Source of the DNA: Phoronis australis
Taxonomy: Eukaryota > Phoronida > Phoronidae
Assembly: GCA_002633005.1 (NCBI GenBank)
Contig: NMRA01000102.1
Span: 790,345-850,344 of the forward strand
Direction: 5' to 3'
DNA: 60,000 bases
Shown here piece after piece: positions 1-10,795 of this stretch. The notes under the pieces were generated by a model. It saw only the letters and a list, made by a program, of their open reading frames with translations, did not search any database and was not told the DNA's origin. A program made the position numbers and the translations under genes. The number at the start of each line of letters is the position of its first letter. Within the stretch, counting starts at the first letter, position 1.

Positions 1-2127
1 AGAAAACTACCCAAATCGCAATTCTTTGGTAAATTTTTGTATCTCGCTTTTTGCCGGTGGACGTAGCAAGACAAAATGGCATTGTTTTGTTGAATTTCTT
101 TATTTTTGTGAGTGTAAGCCCCATCGAGTATGCTTTCTGTAAGCAATGCTTCTGATGTGTTGTGAGATCGGGTGTTAAAAAGGTTGTTGACCCAGGCCAC
201 TGATAATGTCAAGATTAACCACTCGAACTGCGCATTTAGTCTTGAAGTAATATTTTTTGGCTGGACACGATATCCAGAGATAACAGAGCCAAGCTACGGA
301 AAGGTAAGTTAACTTAATTCTCTGCGCAAAACCCTAACACTTGTGTTCCTGAGTTGACCCATTGCTGTCTACTGGCCGTCAGGCATTAGGAGTTATCGTG
401 AGCGTACATTTGTTGTCTATGGTGATTATAGTGGGAGTAAACGTAGAGATGTTGAATAATTATTTTCAATGAATTTACAACCAAATCGCAAGCGATGTGC
501 CGACGTCATTTCAACGTTTGTAACACGTGGTAACGTGCACTGCAGCTCGACTAGCAAATCAAAACATGATCTACTGTAAATTATCAGTGAAATGAGAACA
601 CCTCGAAATTCGTATCCATATTATAAAATAGTGGTTTCTTTTAATGTTTTATTGTGCACAGTTTTTGGCTGTGTTCGTGAATGTAAATGTTAAAATTGCT
701 CCCTCGTAATGACAGGCATGGAACACATAGTTAGACACAAGAGGATCAGTTCATACCCGTTGACTCCTATAAAGGTGTGCAATATAATGCCAAACCAATC
801 AATGACTAAGGCTTTCATTCTTGTTTCCATAGTCTCAACACCTTTTTTGTCAGAACTTTTAACTATCCCGAGGACACTACGTTTGCACTGAAAAACAAGT
901 TACTCGTAAGGACTATTAAATAAACATTCAGGCTGCCAATTGGTGAGACATTTTCCAAAGGTGTTTTTATCGCACTCAAACGTTCAACAACGATGCCTAA
1001 GGCGTATTTTGCATAGAAGGTGAATTTGAGTCTTCCAGTTGTTTATCTTTGCTCGGCTAGATGTGTGCAAATTTGTCCTCACACCAAACTGCAATTAGAC
1101 GTCAGTCATTTTTGGTTACAGCTGTTAGCCATCGAATTTAAACCGTCCATCCTTTTTGTATGGCTGCACAGAAACAAAAATGTCACGGTCGGACAATGAA
1201 TGTCTTTTTGCAGTCACAAGTATAAAGAACAGTAAAGCTGGCTACGCAATCTTGTTAATGACCTCGGTTAGTAGTTTGTATTACCGTGCAATCTATCTCA
1301 CTTTATATATACACCGATTTAGCTGTTAATGTTGAAATGATAATCGAAGCGCTTTAGGTTTACGTACATTACCACACTTATCCGATCTCGAATAAGGCCG
1401 TCCCGGATTACACGGTGATAAACTCTCCTTAAATGTCCAAGAGATAAGAAAGCGTGTGATGTTGTTTTGGAAATCAGTTACATTTCCGTGTTTCTTATTC
1501 ATGTCGAGAAGGCCAAGAATTTTTGATGTCGCATCCACAGGTACATGTATTGTCCAGTTTATCAAATTTTCTCCCGTCGGAGTTGCAGCCCACCCCACGT
1601 ATAGCAGTAATACTTCGTTGACATTGGAAGAACGAATAGGGTAATGTGACCGAGAAGAACAACAACAAATAGCATTTAAAACTCTAGTGACACAAAAACA
1701 AGACGACAAATGTGTCTGGCGGAAGTTTTTGGTATTGTGGGTAAATGCAGCGAGCGCTAGTGGAATCCGGAACGATTTTCGCCGAATGAGACAGCAACTC
1801 AAGTCGCAGACAATGTGCTTATGTATCGTTTATAAATTCGCTAATTAAGGATTAACCATGCAAGTTCAAGTAGTTGTGAATAAGCCGTTACTGAGTCGCT
1901 AATTGTTTCGCTTTAGTAGCGGAAATCGACTCTTACCACCGTATGGCGCAAGGAACAATACAAAACCAAATTTTTGGTTTTTGGGCTCACTGGAGTTGAT
2001 TCAGGTTTTCAGAGAAAGCGCTGCATGACGTCAGAACGATTGTTTTAGCACGGCGTTGAGACACCCCGTCTATTTTATTATGAAAATTGCACACCTGAAC
2101 GCTGTATTAGAGCTTATACGTGTGTAC
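1..2127. other. Probable 3' intron of the GPR157-like gene; nothing else recognised
   Basis: Downstream of exon 2 on the minus strand I searched by eye for TM6/TM7 coding sequence and found none. The 158-codon minus ORF at 1326-1802 has no receptor or other recognisable motif and no membrane segment in the right place. A sequence matching a plus-strand donor (AAAG then GTAAGT) lies near 302, but no coding exon supports it. The stretch is most likely intron. Confidence 0.45.
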
Positions 2128-2333
2128 CTCTTTTCTTATGTAGTACTTTATCCGTGCATACAGCACGCCGCTGATGACGATGGCCGTTATCTGCCACGCG
2201 GGACCCGTTAGAAACTGCCACCCAAGCTGATCTTGTGACGTCATGTTTCCCTTGATCCAACACCAGCTGACTGTGTTAACTTTAAAGTCGTACCCCAAAA
2301 CGTCCATACCAAGGGCCACGCTGGCAATAGTTA
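2128..2333 (-). CDS. GPR157-like coding exon 2 (TM4 end, ECL2, TM5)
   Basis: The acceptor TTTCAG precedes 2333 and the exon runs to the donor GTACAC at 2127. It encodes the end of TM4, the family signature SWCWI in the second extracellular loop, LTGPAWQ, TM5 and the start of the third intracellular loop. Frame and phase agree with exon 1 (phase 1 in, phase 0 out). Confidence 0.87.
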
Positions 2334-4113
2334 CTGAAATTAATAATTAGTCGGAACTTAAGACGCTCTTTTCAACTTGAGATCCAATTAAACATTTTAC
2401 TAACTTAGCATTAAAATACATTTCTTCTCAGTGTATGCTAGGCTAAATAAGTCTTATAATAACCTGTTTTAAATCTCTGAAAAAGACAGCCATGGTGAGC
2501 TGCCTCAATTCCCAAAAGCACTGCATCAGACACATTGAAACACGCCTGTGGTTAGTAAAATTTACATAAATCATATAAGAACTATTATTTATTAACTTCC
2601 CACAGCCCAAACACTAAAAAACATGAAATGGTTGCCATTTTTGTTTTTTAATACAGGGTCTCAAGTGTTCTTCGTTATGGTGTACTGTACACTTGGTTTC
2701 TATCAGAAAAAGGAACAGAGTGGCTATCTGCTACATCAGTAGGAAAGATCTAATTTTGAAGGGATGACAAACTTGTCAAGCCGGATTCCTACATGACCGA
2801 TTATTTGTTAGTGACTTAAACGTAGCAACGTACTTGATGGTTAGTTTCATTATTAGAACCATTCCCAATATTAATAGCTAAGGCTTTCAGGCAGTGCTGT
2901 GTAACTTTAGTGGTTATAAATTGAATTTTGGGGAGACAGGCGAAAGTGCTCCTTTTGACGTAAACATATTCAGGTTATTTCGTAATCCCTAAACCCTCAC
3001 TAAATAAACAAAGGCAAGATTGGTATGTTCAGGTCAAAATCTAGAATCCATTTAAAAACTGGTATCTTTTAAGGTTATATAGGGCCTCGTTATCGACAAG
3101 TCTGTACATTTAGACAAATATCAACAAAATTAGGTTTTGACTCCGCAATGGCGTTCTTTGACATCAGAAATTCCGTAGATCCCCATGATGTAAATGTTTT
3201 CAAAAACGCTGTTATAGTTTTCCACACCAGTATCTTTTCGCTTGAGGCAACTACAGTATATTGTTGATAAAAATCAAATGACTCCTGTTTTTAATAGCCC
3301 CTCATTCAAAAACGGAAAACTTTAAACGTTTTCAGGAACAAGCCATAAAGCATTGTGATAGTATTTGACAGTTTCACGTGAATCCGGTCTGTCATCCCAT
3401 AGATAAGATGTTCCGAAGTTGGTCAAAATAGAACATTTGTGGAGGGTCCTACATAACCCTTGTCAACTATCATAACCTCATAATTTTAGTTTTCGTAAGG
3501 GTCCATCGTTTTCGTCATCTCATGAAAGCGTAATCCCTAGTTTCTAGCCTTCTATCTATACATTTTGGACAGAGATGGTGCAGCACTCACTTGGAACAGT
3601 CCAACAGCATAGGTGGTAGACAATGATTAATTTTTCTGCTAGACAGTGGTCCCCCTTCACAATGCACAGATACAAATAAACAGCGATGCATGCAGTCCAC
3701 CAAAATGAACTCATACTTGAAACCAACGTCAAGTAAGTTGGGAAAATGCACAAAGCAGACGACTTTCCTTCGCTTTTGTCAAGGAATCGCGCCGACTCCA
3801 GATATCCGATAACTCCAATACAATTTCCCAGGGCTGTCACGAAATCTGAAATACTCAGATAAACGAGTAAACGTCTGCTGGTAGTTTGAATATCTTTGTA
3901 CACGATAAAAGTGAAAGTAATCAAAAGAGAACCGAACATGGAAAGCATGCCTGCTATAATCGTTAACGATACATAGCATTTGTCGGATGTCGTCAGCACA
4001 ACCGCCGGATATATGGTAGCTTGGGACAAAAACGGATAAATTGACGTGACTTTGGCTTCTGTGGAGGTGTTCAATGTTGTCGGTGTCGTCTTCCATCCAT
4101 GTGTATCCAACAT
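2128..4113 (-). CDS. GPR157-like: GPR157-like seven-transmembrane receptor, 5' two coding exons (partial gene)
   Basis: This is a G-protein-coupled receptor of the GPR157 type, a small group near the secretin/cAMP-receptor-like receptors; vertebrate GPR157 is a ciliary orphan receptor reported to signal through Gq. Two exons join in frame: 4113-3591 (523 nt) and 2333-2128 (206 nt), giving 243 codons. The N-terminus (about residues 1-45) carries the sequon NTS. TM1 to TM3 follow, with RRLLVYLSISDF in TM2 and SSFWWTACIAVYLYL in TM3. The splice falls inside TM4 (CWTVP, then ITIASVALGMD). The second extracellular loop has the characteristic VSWCWI, then TM5 and a basic stretch IKYYIRKE. The donor after exon 2 is GTACAC in phase 0. 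Exons for TM6, TM7 and the tail were not found in the remaining 2.1 kb and probably lie beyond the left edge. Family identity is confident; the ligand is unknown. Confidence 0.88.
2334..3590 (-). other. GPR157-like intron 1
   Basis: This 1.26 kb intron has a GTGAGT donor and a TTTCAG acceptor on the minus strand. It is A+T-rich with many stops in all frames, and I see no further gene or repeat in it. Confidence 0.7.
3591..4113 (-). CDS. GPR157-like coding exon 1 (N-terminus to mid TM4)
   Basis: ATG at 4113 opens the frame MLDTHGW. Exon 1 ends at 3591 before the consensus donor GTGAGT, leaving phase 1; the codon completes as ATA across the junction. An upstream noncoding exon cannot be excluded. 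A large unrelated ORF overlapping this exon on the same strand in another frame is a shadow. Confidence 0.85.
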
Positions 4114-4969
4114 TTTAACTGCTGCAATTTTACAGACAGAATTGCTTGTTCACGGGATTAATCATGACAAACGAATGTCAAATTTCGTTTACAGAGGTCA
4201 AAATAATCTGCACGAGCATTATTGTTTATAGAACGATGACACTTGTTATCGAATTGGTACCCAGGCTTGTTGTTAATGCCGATAACACACTGATGACTGA
4301 TAACGCGTTATTAATCCTTCTTTCAGCAATTGCTGACAATGCCAACATGTGAATCAAGCTTTAACCTACATGTACACTGTAGTTCGAGTTCCATGCGGAA
4401 GTCAACACTGCCATCAGGTATACGAAAGTTCGTGCAGTGGCTCAATGTGCAGCTTGCGTGGAAACCTCAAAGTGCTACGGCTCGCGAACAGTTTTTGACC
4501 GCTACGTAGGGAAATGTCCGATCATCAACGTATCCCTGATTGACAGAATATCCATATATCAATGATTAAATTAAAACGTACTTCACGAGCAGAACTGTCA
4601 CACACACCGTGGCGTTATTCCATATGTCTGTTGTGACGAACACATATGAAAAATTAATCAATAATAACCAAAAACCGACTGTCGATGTACCTTTTTCCCC
4701 ATTCAAAGTTAAACGAAAAATTTAACGCAAATACATGGAATATTGTAACACACCTCATAGAGAAATGCCATTACTAGAACCCTTCATTCCGCCCTGGGAC
4801 GTAAGTCTATTCTGCCGGAGTGCCTTCCTCTCGGGGTCACATGATGTCACTGACGCAAAGCTAGTCTTTATTCACAAAAAGGTTTAAAATTTTGCACATA
4901 TTAGTCTGAATTTGTTTCAAGGAATAAACACACATCAAGTGTCACAAGTTTGGATGGCACTGATACGGC

Positions 4970-5074
4970 GTAAAATGTAACAATTTCGTAAAATTAACAA
5001 CTGTTGACTTTTATGACATTGTTACATTTTACGTCGAATGCACATTTGAAAAATGTACCATTGTTACATTTTAC
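4970..5074. repeat. Inverted/direct repeat of GTAAAATGTAACAA
   Basis: A 14-base word occurs at 4970-4983 and, reverse-complemented, at 5019-5032 and again at 5061-5074. The first pair could form a stem with a loop of about 35 bases. Flanking GTCGAAT/ATTCGAC words extend the symmetry. It may be the end of a small MITE-like element; no target duplication was identified. Confidence 0.6.
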
Positions 5075-5228
5075 GAATTCGACGTCATATTTTATGGGTT
5101 TGCATGGTATTTGTCACACGAAGGAAAGCGGTTGACGCACTTAACGGATTTTTCTCGAATTGCTTGAATGAAATTTTGTCACATGTGCCAGCTCGAATTT
5201 ATAGATACGTGTATATCCCTGTGTGCTT

Positions 5229-5297
5229 TTCATTGATTTTTTTTGTTTCATTTTTTTTGTTTTGTTTCATTTTTTTGTTGTTTTGTTTCATTTTTTA
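5229..5297 (+). repeat. T-rich imperfect tandem repeat (TTTTGTTTCATTT units)
   Basis: Three imperfect copies of a unit of roughly 20 bases built from T runs, TTTGTTTCATTT and TTGTTTTG. Low-complexity tract; the reading frame over it is not a gene. Confidence 0.75.
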
Positions 5298-7492
5298 ACA
5301 TGAATAGTTTCTTAGTATGGTTAAAAAAATACCCCATGCAGTTTAAACTCCAGACGAAAGAAGTTTCCAGGATCAGGTAAGAAATTTGTTTTTGTTAAAG
5401 CGTTCTTGCAATCTTTTTTTGGCGCTCACAGATCATAAACTAATCCAGCAAGGCCACTGGTAAGCACAGCAGAAAACATGACATCGCATATTTTCACGAA
5501 TAATTCAAATTCAGAAGCCAATTTGATAGGAAATTTAACCGTTTTAGTCTTCTTATTTATATCACAAACAATACCGTGCTTGCCGAAAAAACAAAAATAA
5601 GCCAATTTTGAAGTTGACGCAAATCTAAACAAGATTTTCAATATCAACAAACTCTACATCCACAGCGGTCAAGACGTTTCTCACAATATCGCTGAGGTTC
5701 AACCTAGGAACCTTTTTAAATTCTTTTGAAACGTTACTCGCTGTCCATTACATGCGCGCACCCAGCCTTTAGTATGGGTGCTCGAATTTCTGGTGATGTG
5801 GACCTTTTGCTGACAAAAAAGAGGGAGGACTAAAAAAAACGGAGTACCACCTTCACTATCCGCCTGCGCCTTTTCAGTGGAGATATGACTCGTTTTTTTC
5901 GAACTTTTTGTTTCTCTGAGGCTGACCTTTTTGCCCACTTCGTTCGCACCCACACAAGAGGCCTCCCACACAATCAGTGCAAACGAACCCAAAGAGAGGT
6001 CTCCCATACAATCAGAGTGTTGATAGCGAGGTCATGATGAGGTCAGCTTCTTGCAGCCATGTTGGTACGTAACTTTCGTTAACAGTCCGGCTCAAAGCAT
6101 CATGGCTTGCAAACCGCAATCATGAGAGCGAATGTTGGGGTTGGCCACTTTCTACGTCGGTACTTGTATCATACGTAACATAACGTTAACAAAATCACCC
6201 CTTGGCTCTCATTAGTCACATATGGAATTATTGTAAAAGTAGCGTTTTTAGTAAAATATATAACCATTACAAATGCGAAAGTTATCATAAATGTGCCTTG
6301 TTATTTTCTCATTTCTTTAATCTCGATAAGCAACATATTTCAAGAATTCTGCATTTACCGGCAGAGGAAGAACAAACTGAATGAATAAATTGACCCACTT
6401 GAATTTCAAGGTCACGCTGAACCAGTCATTATAAAAATATTATTTGTGGGTGGATTTTTTTAGAACTGATGTTTCTTAAGCTTGTTATCGGCAATATTTG
6501 TAATGCTAAGTGGTTGCTGTGTTGTTTAATGGCAACTCTCGCAGGCATACTCCATCTCATCAATATTCCAGATTGTGAGCTATGGCTTGTTGGGCCGGAC
6601 TGTTTACGGAGGCCACACACCACCATTCCTGCATAGGCCCCAGTCACCTTTCTGTAAGCTCCGGTTGCGTGGTAGCCTCAGTCTCATGGGAGTTTTTTAA
6701 CTCGACGATGGGATAATCTAGACAGCGTACAAGTAAGCGTTGCCGGTAAACAACACAGCCGACACCATTGGAAAGATGGTGGCGAATTTTTTATTACAGT
6801 AGCATAAAGATCAGTTAAAACTACCTTTAAATGAAAAGTCACCTACAATGAGTATTTTCTGGTAGCGACGAGTTATTGCACTGGTCACATAGTCAATCCT
6901 GTTTTGGTATTCTTGCGCAGATCGAGTGGCCGCGGAAGGCATTGTATCTGTTGTTTATCTAATCGACTACACTGAAGAAATATAAAATAACAAAGAACAA
7001 TTTCACTCTTTACACATATAGAAATGGATGGATAACAATAAAGGGAGATAGGTCAGCCCCTCTGTTAGGCCGCTCTCCACGGTAATGATTCTCGCTTCGC
7101 CGATATAGGCTAAGACTGGCTGACCAGCTTCATACTATACGGACAGCTGTGGTACGAATTCCATACCTGCGGATCTAAACTTCGCGCACATTCCAAAAAC
7201 TCTCAGTCCACACCCTGTCGTGACCAAACGCAACACTCGGGGATTAAACTCCAGACTCCGCGCGGGGAGAGAAATTGTGGGACCCGGGGTACGGATCGAG
7301 TTTGGTCATCCTGTATATCATGTTTTTGGGGTGACAGGAATGAAATTTGTTTCGCCGAACGTGAGTTTTGAGAATAGTAGTCGTGATAATTTAGAGGCGC
7401 GGCCGTATCATGGAATCGTTTTCAGCGTAGCCCGGCCTGATCTCGGCGATTTACTTCTCTTTACTTGATTTCATGATAGCGTAATCTTGTGT

Positions 7493-9070
7493 GAAAACAT
7501 GAACTCATCTCTCAGCCGGATACTTGTTATTCATCGTTCAATGTTCGGTGTGGTGGAGACCAGACCAAGCTCTCAATAAGCTTTTGTTGTGCTTTGGTGA
7601 AAGGTTATAAGTGTCTGGTGTGTGTGTGTGTGTGCGTGCGTGTGTCTGTGTGTGCTTAAACGATCAGTTCTTAGGGGAGTCATGAGGTACGGAATATAAT
7701 AACCGACACGTTTGACAGAAGTGTCTTACGAAAAATCGAGAATTCTCTTAACCGAACGGAGAAAGAAGAACGTTATTGAGAATTTGAAAATGTCATACCC
7801 AGAAATCAAATTGATAGATTTGCTACGATTACACGTTGCTTTGGTATATAACCTCAAATTTTCAAACGACTCATCTAAAAATATGTGAACAGAATCGTTT
7901 TGGAGAATCCGTGAGCGCACATGTCCCGTTTTAATGCTATTGGCCAGATCGACAGACGTCTGAGACTAAAGCTGGGCCACAAATTTGATAGGTAAGTATA
8001 GGTCGTTCTTCATCGAAAATCTAATTTAACCTCAAAAAATATTTTGCTTTAAGTAACTTCCCTCTCGTCGTACTAAACTACTTTCAATATATCCTCGTTG
8101 CAGTTGTTTAGACGAATGATGAAGACTGATCTCGGAATGAACTGAAGCGTAAAATAATAGGTGTTGTTCTCTTCGAAGTACTTTTTAGTGCATATGTACT
8201 ATATTTTACCACAACGTATAGATATATGTGCATTGCTCAACCATGGCCGGAGGATAATGGGATGGAGGGATCTGTGCTCTCCAATCATTTGCAAATGTCA
8301 TTGTGAAACCGTGGCGAATGGCACAAGCTAAGGGCCGTCGGCGGTCGATGGTAGCCGCGAAAAGAGAGAAAGTCAATAGGATATTTGCCAACTACCAATA
8401 GTAGGTGTATACTTTGTGGTCCTGGTTAGGTTATTTTTGCTCGATGGAATCTAATAAGTTCACACTTCATCTAGAATAAGCTGGAGCTATACAAAGCTGA
8501 ATTTTGCGTTTCATTGGAAACAAATGTCCATTTGGCGGTACATGTATGCGTGGCCTTGTTTAGCCGGTAAATAGCGTTACACTTGACCATTTGCTTACTA
8601 CATTGCTTCGCTATACGAAATTCCCGTCTGCATTATCTCATGAATGCGTAACCTGTTGCATTAGTGCACGCGCTCAGTTGCGGACGCAGCTGCGGCGGTG
8701 TTTGATAACCATCTGCGAAAATATTGTTTGCATCGTTCTGTTCTAATGGCCCCCTGCTTTTCAAAAATGTTGTGCTCTTATTTTTATAAAACGAAATTAA
8801 GCTGAATCTTTTTCCTGAATTCCGTTAGTTGAAGTCCAAACATGAGTTGAACGATATCAACTTTTGAACGATCAGAGAGCTTCTCCGGGGGATCCCGTCG
8901 TGCCTGTCACTGACTGAATAATACCCGTGTCGTCTCTCAACATAGTTACACTTTGTATAGTCAATTACATCACCCTGAATGCCCCAGGCGTACAGGGGCG
9001 ATAGTAGATCCCATAAGAAGTTACTCCTCTCACAAAACAATCGAATGAAACATGCATGGAGTGGCAATTT
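7493..9070. repeat. Tandem duplication, copy 1 (about 1.6 kb)
   Basis: This segment repeats almost word for word at 9072-10663. Both copies begin GAAAACATGAACTCAT and end GTGGCAATTT. They share a TG/TGCG microsatellite, the same short ORFs and the same intervening sequence. Differences are scattered single-base changes and a few indels: about 22 bases near the start are missing from copy 1, and about 12 bases near 8,217 are missing from copy 2. By eye the copies are roughly 97-98% identical. The copies abut at a single N (9071). Confidence 0.93.
7618..7656. repeat. (TG)n microsatellite, copy 1
   Basis: Interrupted TG repeat with TGCG and TGTC interruptions. The equivalent tract in the second tandem copy (9217-9261) differs in length, as expected of a slippage-prone site. 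Confidence 0.85.
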
Positions 9071-9071
9071 N
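9071..9071. other. Single ambiguous base (N) at tandem-copy junction
   Basis: The only N in the first 46 kb lies exactly where copy 1 ends and copy 2 begins, which suggests a join made by the assembler. Confidence 0.95.
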
Positions 9072-10663
9072 GAAAACATGAACTCATAAACGCCAAAAGT
9101 GCCTTGTTGTCTCTCAGCCCGATACTTGTTATTCATCGTTCATTGTTCGGTGTGGTGGACACAGACCAAGCTCTCAATAAGCTTTTGTTGTGCTTTGGTG
9201 AAAGGCTATAAGTGTCTGTGTGTGTATGTGTGTGTGTGCGTGCGTGTGTCTGTGTGTGTGCTTAAACGATCAGTTCTTAGGGGAGTCATGAGGTACGGAA
9301 TATAATAACCGACACGTTTGACAGAAGTGTATTACAAAAAATCGAGGATTCTCTTAACCGAACGGAGAAAGAAGAACGTTATTGAGAATTTGAAAATGTC
9401 ATACCCAGAAATCAAATTGATAGATTTGCTACGATTACACGTTGCGTTGGTATATAACCTCAAATTTTCAAACGACTCATCTAAAAATATGTGAACAGAA
9501 TCGTTTTGGAGATTCCATGAGCGCACATGTCCCGTTTTAATGCTATTGGCCAGATCGAAAGACGTCTGAGACTAAAGCTGGGACACAAATTTGATAGGTA
9601 AGTATAGGTCGTTCTTCATCGAAAATCTAATTTAACTTCAAAAAATATTTTGCTTTAAGTAACTTCTCTCTCGTCGTACTAAACTACTTTCAATATATCC
9701 TCGTTGCATAGACAAATGATGAAGACTGATCTCGTAATGAACTGAAGCATAAAATAATATGAGTTGTTCTCTTCGAAATACTTTTTAGTACATCTGTACT
9801 ATATTTTACCACAATATGTGCATTGCTCAACCATGGCCCGGCGGAGGATAATGGGATGGAGGGATCTGTGCTCTCCAATCATTTGCAAATGTCACTGTGA
9901 AACCGTGGCGACTGGCACAAGCTAAGGGCCGTCGGCGGTCGATGGTAGCCACGAAAAGAGAGAAAGTCAATAGGATATTTGCCAACTACCAATAGTGGGT
10001 GTATTGTTTGTGGTCCTGGTCAGGTTATTTTTGCTCGATGGAATCCAATAAGTTAACACTTCATCTAGAATAAGCTGGAGCTTTACAAAGCTGAATTTTG
10101 CGTTTCATTGGAAACAAATGTCCATTTGGCGGTACATGTATGCGTGGCCTTGTTTAGTCGGTAAATAGCGTTACACTTGACCATTTGCTTACTACATTGC
10201 TTCGCTATACGAAATTCCCGTCTGCATTATCTCATGAATGCGTAACCTGTTGCATTAGTGCACGCGCTCAGTTGCGGACGCAGCTGCGGCGGTGTTTGAT
10301 AACCATCTGCGAAAATATTGTTTGCATCGTTCTGTTCTAATGGCCCCCTGCTTTTCAAAAATGTTGTGCTCTTATTTTTATAAAACGAAATTAAGCTGAA
10401 TCTTTTTCCTGAAGTCCGTTAGTTGAAGTCCAAACATGAGTTGAACGATATCAACTTTTGAGCGATCAGAGAGCTTCTCCGGGGGATCCCGTCGTGCCTG
10501 TCACTGATTGAATAATACCCGTGTCGTCTCTCAACATAGTTACACTTTGTATAGTCAATTACATCACCCTGAATGCCCCAGGCGTACAGGGGCGATAGTA
10601 GATCCCATAAGAAGTTACTCCTCTCACAAAACAATCGAATGAAACATGCATGGAGTGGCAATT
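9072..10663. repeat. Tandem duplication, copy 2 (about 1.6 kb)
   Basis: Second copy of 7493-9070, in the same orientation. It continues at its right end into unique sequence (from about 10,664) that carries on a minus-strand reading frame, so the right flank looks like the original context and copy 1 may be the inserted or duplicated allele. Confidence 0.93.
9217..9261. repeat. (TG)n microsatellite, copy 2
   Basis: Counterpart of the TG tract at 7618-7656, slightly longer and with a different interruption pattern. Confidence 0.85.
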
Positions 10664-10795
10664 TTCACATATGACGGCGTTCTGTCGTTCAGCAACTTTT
10701 CCAGATGTGAGGGGTTCTGAACGTGAGATAATATCTGGCTCTTTTGTTAACTGCCCAGCACATTCTTTTGTCCCGTAGGACGACAAGCAGGCCAA
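10559..10795 (-). other. Unassigned minus-strand ORF with a Cys/His cluster
   Basis: A 78-codon open frame contains VICENCHSMHVSFDC, a Cys-x2-Cys plus His and Cys spacing that could be a decayed zinc-binding finger of the kind found in retrotransposon ORF1 or PHD-like proteins. Its 3' half lies inside the tandem-duplicated segment while its 5' half is in unique sequence. No start, splice site or homologue is convincing. It may be a transposon relic or chance. Confidence 0.2.

Larger units (their letters stand above)
4114..7492. other. Intergenic stretch upstream of the GPR157-like gene
   Basis: No convincing exon on either strand. Short ORFs at 5699-6007 and 7220-7468 show no recognisable domain. 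The stretch holds the hairpin-forming repeat at 4970-5074 and the T-rich tract at 5229-5297, both listed separately. Confidence 0.5.

Noticed and set aside
1326-1802. 158-codon minus-strand ORF downstream of the receptor exons
   Set aside because: No TM6/TM7-like sequence, no receptor motif and no splice phase matching exon 2; treated as intronic read-through.
6429-6647. 72-codon minus-strand ORF
   Set aside because: No motif, no splice support, composition like surrounding DNA.
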